From Tieghemiomyces parasiticus (taxonomy: Eukaryota; Kickxellomycota; Dimargaritomycetes; Dimargaritales; Dimargaritaceae): a stretch of 35,803 nt of DNA. The notes under the pieces were generated by a model. That model made no database searches. It was not told where the DNA came from and was given only the letters and a program-made list of their open reading frames with translations. The stretch covers positions 1-35,803 of the forward strand of contig JANBPT010000439.1 of NCBI GenBank assembly GCA_027575765.1. Direction: 5' to 3'. The stretch's first letter is position 1; every line of letters starts with the position of its first letter. A program made the translations under genes and the position numbers. This document shows, piece after piece, positions 32,973 through 35,803 of the stretch.

Positions 32973-32979
32973 TATAAAA
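32973..32979 (+). promoter_or_regulatory. TATA box, candidate promoter
   Basis: TATAAAA flanked by GC-rich sequence (GGGGGG before, CC after), 57 nt before an ATG at 33036 and 1.1 kb before the trehalase start. It is the best core-promoter match in this region. It may drive the trehalase mRNA with a long leader or a short separate transcript. Confidence 0.4.
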
Positions 32980-33035
32980 CCTGAGCATTTCTCCTCCTTT
33001 CTTGCTCAGCATCAAGCCAAGTCCCTCGACCGTAC

Positions 33036-33149
33036 ATGTCCTATCCAGCGAACGTCGGCGACTATCCCGCCCCGCCGTTCTCGCCTTTACGTCCCTCTGC
33101 TTTGCCAACGGTCAGGCTAACGACTTTTTCTACCCCTGGGCCTCCCTAA
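33036..33149 (+). CDS. Short open frame, 37 codons, possible uORF or microprotein
   Basis: First ATG after the TATA box. It begins MSYPANVGDYPAPPFSP and is Pro-rich throughout. No splice donor of the GTRAGT type lies inside it and I recognise no family. If the trehalase mRNA starts at this TATA box, this would be an upstream ORF in its leader; otherwise it could be a tiny independent gene or chance. Confidence 0.2.
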   Translation: MSYPANVGDYPAPPFSPLRPSALPTVRLTTFSTPGPP

Positions 33150-34093
33150 GATATAGGCTGCTTACCTTGCACTAATCACTGATCACCTATTGACTCAATA
33201 TTGACGGCGATAAAAGCTCAATCACGCACCCCCTCCCTGCTTCCCAGCCCCTACACTCCGCCCTCACTTCCCCGTAATCGGTGGTGGGTCATTGTGGCCT
33301 CCACCTCCATTCTCTAGCTTCATTTCACCTCACTATCTCGTTCATCCCGCGTAACCACCGTCTGTGACGGCTACCCTATATCACGGCCGTGCTGGTTCAT
33401 TTTTCATCACTCTACTGCCCCTGATCCGTTTATCCTACTTCGAAACCCCGCTCTGGAACCCGACCTCGCCGATCACCCCTGATCTGACTCGGAGACACCC
33501 GCCACCACACCAGATCCCTCACTTAGAATGGCACACGAAGCTCAACTCCTTGCCTCAAAAGAGTAAAGAAAATTACCACACGAGCCTACAATCCCCGCTG
33601 GTTCTCGTCTCCCATCTCGACCTGATTGCAGTTTCGCCACCGACTAGCGCTCGTGAACTTAGTCGTTTCACTCTAACGACCCTTGTGGACGTCGCCTGCA
33701 CCTATACTTCACCTTCAATCTAGCCTCCCTGCCGCCTAGTCTCCCGGTACCAGCGTGTGGCGGCTCCTGACCTGCCCCTGATAGTTGCTCCCCCTTCGTA
33801 ACGTCTACCTTGAGATCCGATACCTCCCCGCCTGCTGCTCCCGGGTGGTTTTTTTTACTTATTAACCTGGCTCATCGTCTTCCACTCTCCTTCGAGTTCT
33901 CATCCATTTTCCAACCCCTTACCCTGCCGGCTTTCCTGTCGTCTGCAGTCCTGGTCCTCTTTACCTTCCATCTCACAGCGGAACGCTGTATATTATCGCA
34001 CTGTACTTCACCACCGCACTCACCGTCCCACCCCGCCTTACCTTTCCCTGTACCTCCCCACCTTTCTTAAAAGGCCCCCCCCCTTTCTCAACC
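33150..34093 (+). promoter_or_regulatory. Pyrimidine-rich leader/promoter of the trehalase gene
   Basis: Nearly 1 kb with strong C+T excess on the coding strand (about 63-73% in lines I counted), lacking a supported gene. Fungal core promoters and leaders are often CT-rich before the start codon, so this probably contains the transcription start and 5' UTR, perhaps with a leader intron. Several short ATG frames occur, the longest at 33364-33723 (119 codons), with no recognisable product. Confidence 0.45.
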
Positions 34094-35803
34094 ATGCGGA
34101 CCAACTTTCTGGGCTTGACGGCCCTGCTGCTGCTGACTAGCACCCGGTCTAATCTGATCCAGTATGGCGAAGACGCCCCCACACCCATTGCACCCGAGGC
34201 GACGCGGCCCATGGGCTGCGACAGCCTACTATACTGCGAGGGCAAGCTCCTCGACACCATTCAGCGGTCGGGTATCTTTAAAGACTCCAAGACGTTCGTT
34301 GATATGGCCACCGTGAACCCCATTAATGAAGTCCTAGCCAATTTTGACGCGCTGGGTGATCACCCGTCGAACGACACACTCCTCCAGTTCTTACACGACA
34401 ACTTTCACGAGCCCGGATTTGAACTGAAACGGGTGCCCCTGGCTGACTTCAAGGAACAGGTGGCGTTCCTGGACAACGTTAAAAATCCAGTGCTCCAGGG
34501 ATGGGCACGCATCCTGCACAACTTTTGGCCCGAGCTCACGCGCCAGATCGACCTCTCGAACCTGTGCGACGGGTGTCAGTCATCCTTCCTCCCGACCACC
34601 CACCCGTTTGTCGTTCCCGGCGGCCGGTTCCGCGAGTACTACTACTGGGACTCATTCTTCACCATGGAAGGCCTACGGGAGAGCGAACTGCTAGGCACCA
34701 TGAAACACATGATCCTCAACTTCATCGACGTGGTCCATGCCCGCGGCTTTGTCCCCAACGGTGCCCGGGTCTACTACCTCAACCGGTCGCAGCCCCCCAT
34801 GCTGACCCAGATGGTCCGCCTGTACTTTGAGCACACCCAGGACTTTGACCTCCTCCTCGCGGCCATGCCGGCGCTGTACCGCGAGCACGAATTTTGGGAG
34901 AAGAACCGGGCCGTTAACGTCACCGGTCGGGATGGTAAAGTGCACATCCTCAACCACTACCGAGTCAATGTGACGGAACCGCGCCCCGAAGCCTACAAAG
35001 AGGATATCCTGGTGGCCGACCGAGTATCCCTCACCGACGATGACCGGCGTGCTCAGATCTATGCAGACCTGGCGGCGGGTGCCGAGTCCGGTCTGGACTA
35101 CACGTCCCGGTGGGCCGCCCGCAAAGACCTCGAAGAGCCAGAGATTTTGGCTACCCTCCAGACCCACGCCATCATCCCGGTCGAGCTCAACAGTATACTT
35201 TACCTCAACGAGCGCGACCTTACCGTCCTATCCTATAAGGCCTACCTCCACTCGGTCAAAAACCACATTTTCGACCCTAAAAATCCCAACACCATCCTTC
35301 AACTCGTTCAGGGTGCCCTCAAGTACACCCGGCAGGCGGCGGAGCGACTCGAGGCCATGCGGGCTATCCTCTGGGACCCGGAGATCAAAAAGTTCAAGGA
35401 CTACAACCTGCTCACCCAAAAACTGGTGCCCGATTTCTCCCTCACCGATTTCTGGCCGCTGTGGGCTATGCCCGATCAGATGGAGGAGTCGGCATTGGTG
35501 CGTCACCTGGAGGAACTCCGTAACCTTGAAGCCCATTTCCCCGGCGGCCTCCCGGCCACGTTCTACAACACCGGTCTCCAGTGGGATTTCCCCAACGTCT
35601 GGCCCCCCCTCCAGTACATGATCATTCGTGGCATCCAGAAGTCCTACGATCACCTCGTCCACCTGTACCGTGACGTTAAGAAGCAACCCCTACCTAAGCG
35701 TATCGCCGTGTTCAAAAATGTCGAGGTCCAGCTCGCCCAAAAGTACATCAACAACGCCTTCTGTGCCTGGTGGGAAACCGGCGGTACCATCCCCGGCCTG
35801 GTC
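34094..35803 (+). CDS. Secreted trehalase, GH37 (partial, runs off right edge)
   Basis: Hydrolyses trehalose to two glucose. The frame is open from 34094 to the window end (570 codons) with no intron. The N-terminus (MRTNFLGLTALLLLTSTRS) looks like a signal peptide, so the enzyme is probably secreted or vacuolar/cell-wall, unlike the cytosolic neutral trehalases with Ca-binding N-termini. Family blocks in order: CDSLLYCEGKLLDTIQ, IFKDSKTFVDM, the first trehalase signature PGGRFREYYYWDSFF (175-189), RSQPPMLTQMV, GAESGLDYTSRW with the likely catalytic acid D335, and the second signature QWDFPNVWPP (496-505). The catalytic base near the C-terminus would fall just beyond the edge. Four N-glycosylation sequons (N93, N230, N275, N292) fit a secreted protein. 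Start chosen as the Met directly before the signal-like stretch, after a long CT-rich leader. Acid-trehalase-like role is inference. Confidence 0.93.
   Translation, partial: MRTNFLGLTALLLLTSTRSNLIQYGEDAPTPIAPEATRPMGCDSLLYCEGKLLDTIQRSGIFKDSKTFVDMATVNPINEVLANFDALGDHPSNDTLLQFLHDNFHEPGFELKRVPLADFKEQVAFLDNVKNPVLQGWARILHNFWPELTRQIDLSNLCDGCQSSFLPTTHPFVVPGGRFREYYYWDSFFTMEGLRESELLGTMKHMILNFIDVVHARGFVPNGARVYYLNRSQPPMLTQMVRLYFEHTQDFDLLLAAMPALYREHEFWEKNRAVNVTGRDGKVHILNHYRVNVTEPRPEAYKEDILVADRVSLTDDDRRAQIYADLAAGAESGLDYTSRWAARKDLEEPEILATLQTHAIIPVELNSILYLNERDLTVLSYKAYLHSVKNHIFDPKNPNTILQLVQGALKYTRQAAERLEAMRAILWDPEIKKFKDYNLLTQKLVPDFSLTDFWPLWAMPDQMEESALVRHLEELRNLEAHFPGGLPATFYNTGLQWDFPNVWPPLQYMIIRGIQKSYDHLVHLYRDVKKQPLPKRIAVFKNVEVQLAQKYINNAFCAWWETGGTIPGLV

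Overview
The window looks like nuclear DNA of a fungus, probably an early-diverging lineage (a Zoopagomycota-like lineage is my guess, not shown by the sequence). Reasons: eukaryotic genes with short GT-AG introns (about 120-270 nt); an Iks1-type kinase, which is a fungal family; a BET5 start that resembles the yeast protein; and GC- and CpG-rich coding DNA with long Pro/Ser/Thr/Ala-rich insertions in conserved proteins. I can see no prokaryotic, viral or plasmid features and no tRNA or rRNA gene.

Layout. (1) 1-5.5 kb, minus strand: the 5' part of a PIG-F/GPI11 gene (GPI-anchor synthesis) running off the left edge, then a very large CDC16/APC6 gene (anaphase-promoting complex). (2) 6.9-12.7 kb, plus strand: ribosomal protein L14 and a four-exon IKS1 kinase gene whose last three exons I rebuilt from splice sites. 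(3) 12.7-19.3 kb: a compositionally distinct block with no recognisable housekeeping gene. Its core (about 14.9-17.3 kb) is almost free of CpG. It holds two unrecognised protein genes, one on each strand, a diverged tandem repeat, a G-quadruplex motif and one copy of a dispersed repeat whose CpG-rich sister copy lies at 28.1 kb. (4) 19.3-26.8 kb: RAD17 (checkpoint clamp loader, minus) divergent from BET5 (TRAPP subunit, plus), then a four-exon EAF gene (Pol II elongation factor partner, plus). (5) 26.8-35.8 kb: methionine aminopeptidase 2, a 4.2-kb gene-poor stretch with an unusually dense run of perfect hairpins around 31.0-31.7 kb, and a secreted GH37 trehalase gene running off the right edge behind a long pyrimidine-rich leader.

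The recognised genes are unrelated housekeeping functions (cell cycle, translation, signalling, GPI anchors, vesicle transport, transcription, N-terminal Met removal, trehalose use) and form no pathway cluster. The most interesting parts are the CpG-depleted block with its paired repeat copies, the two orphan genes in or beside it, and the hairpin-rich intergenic field.
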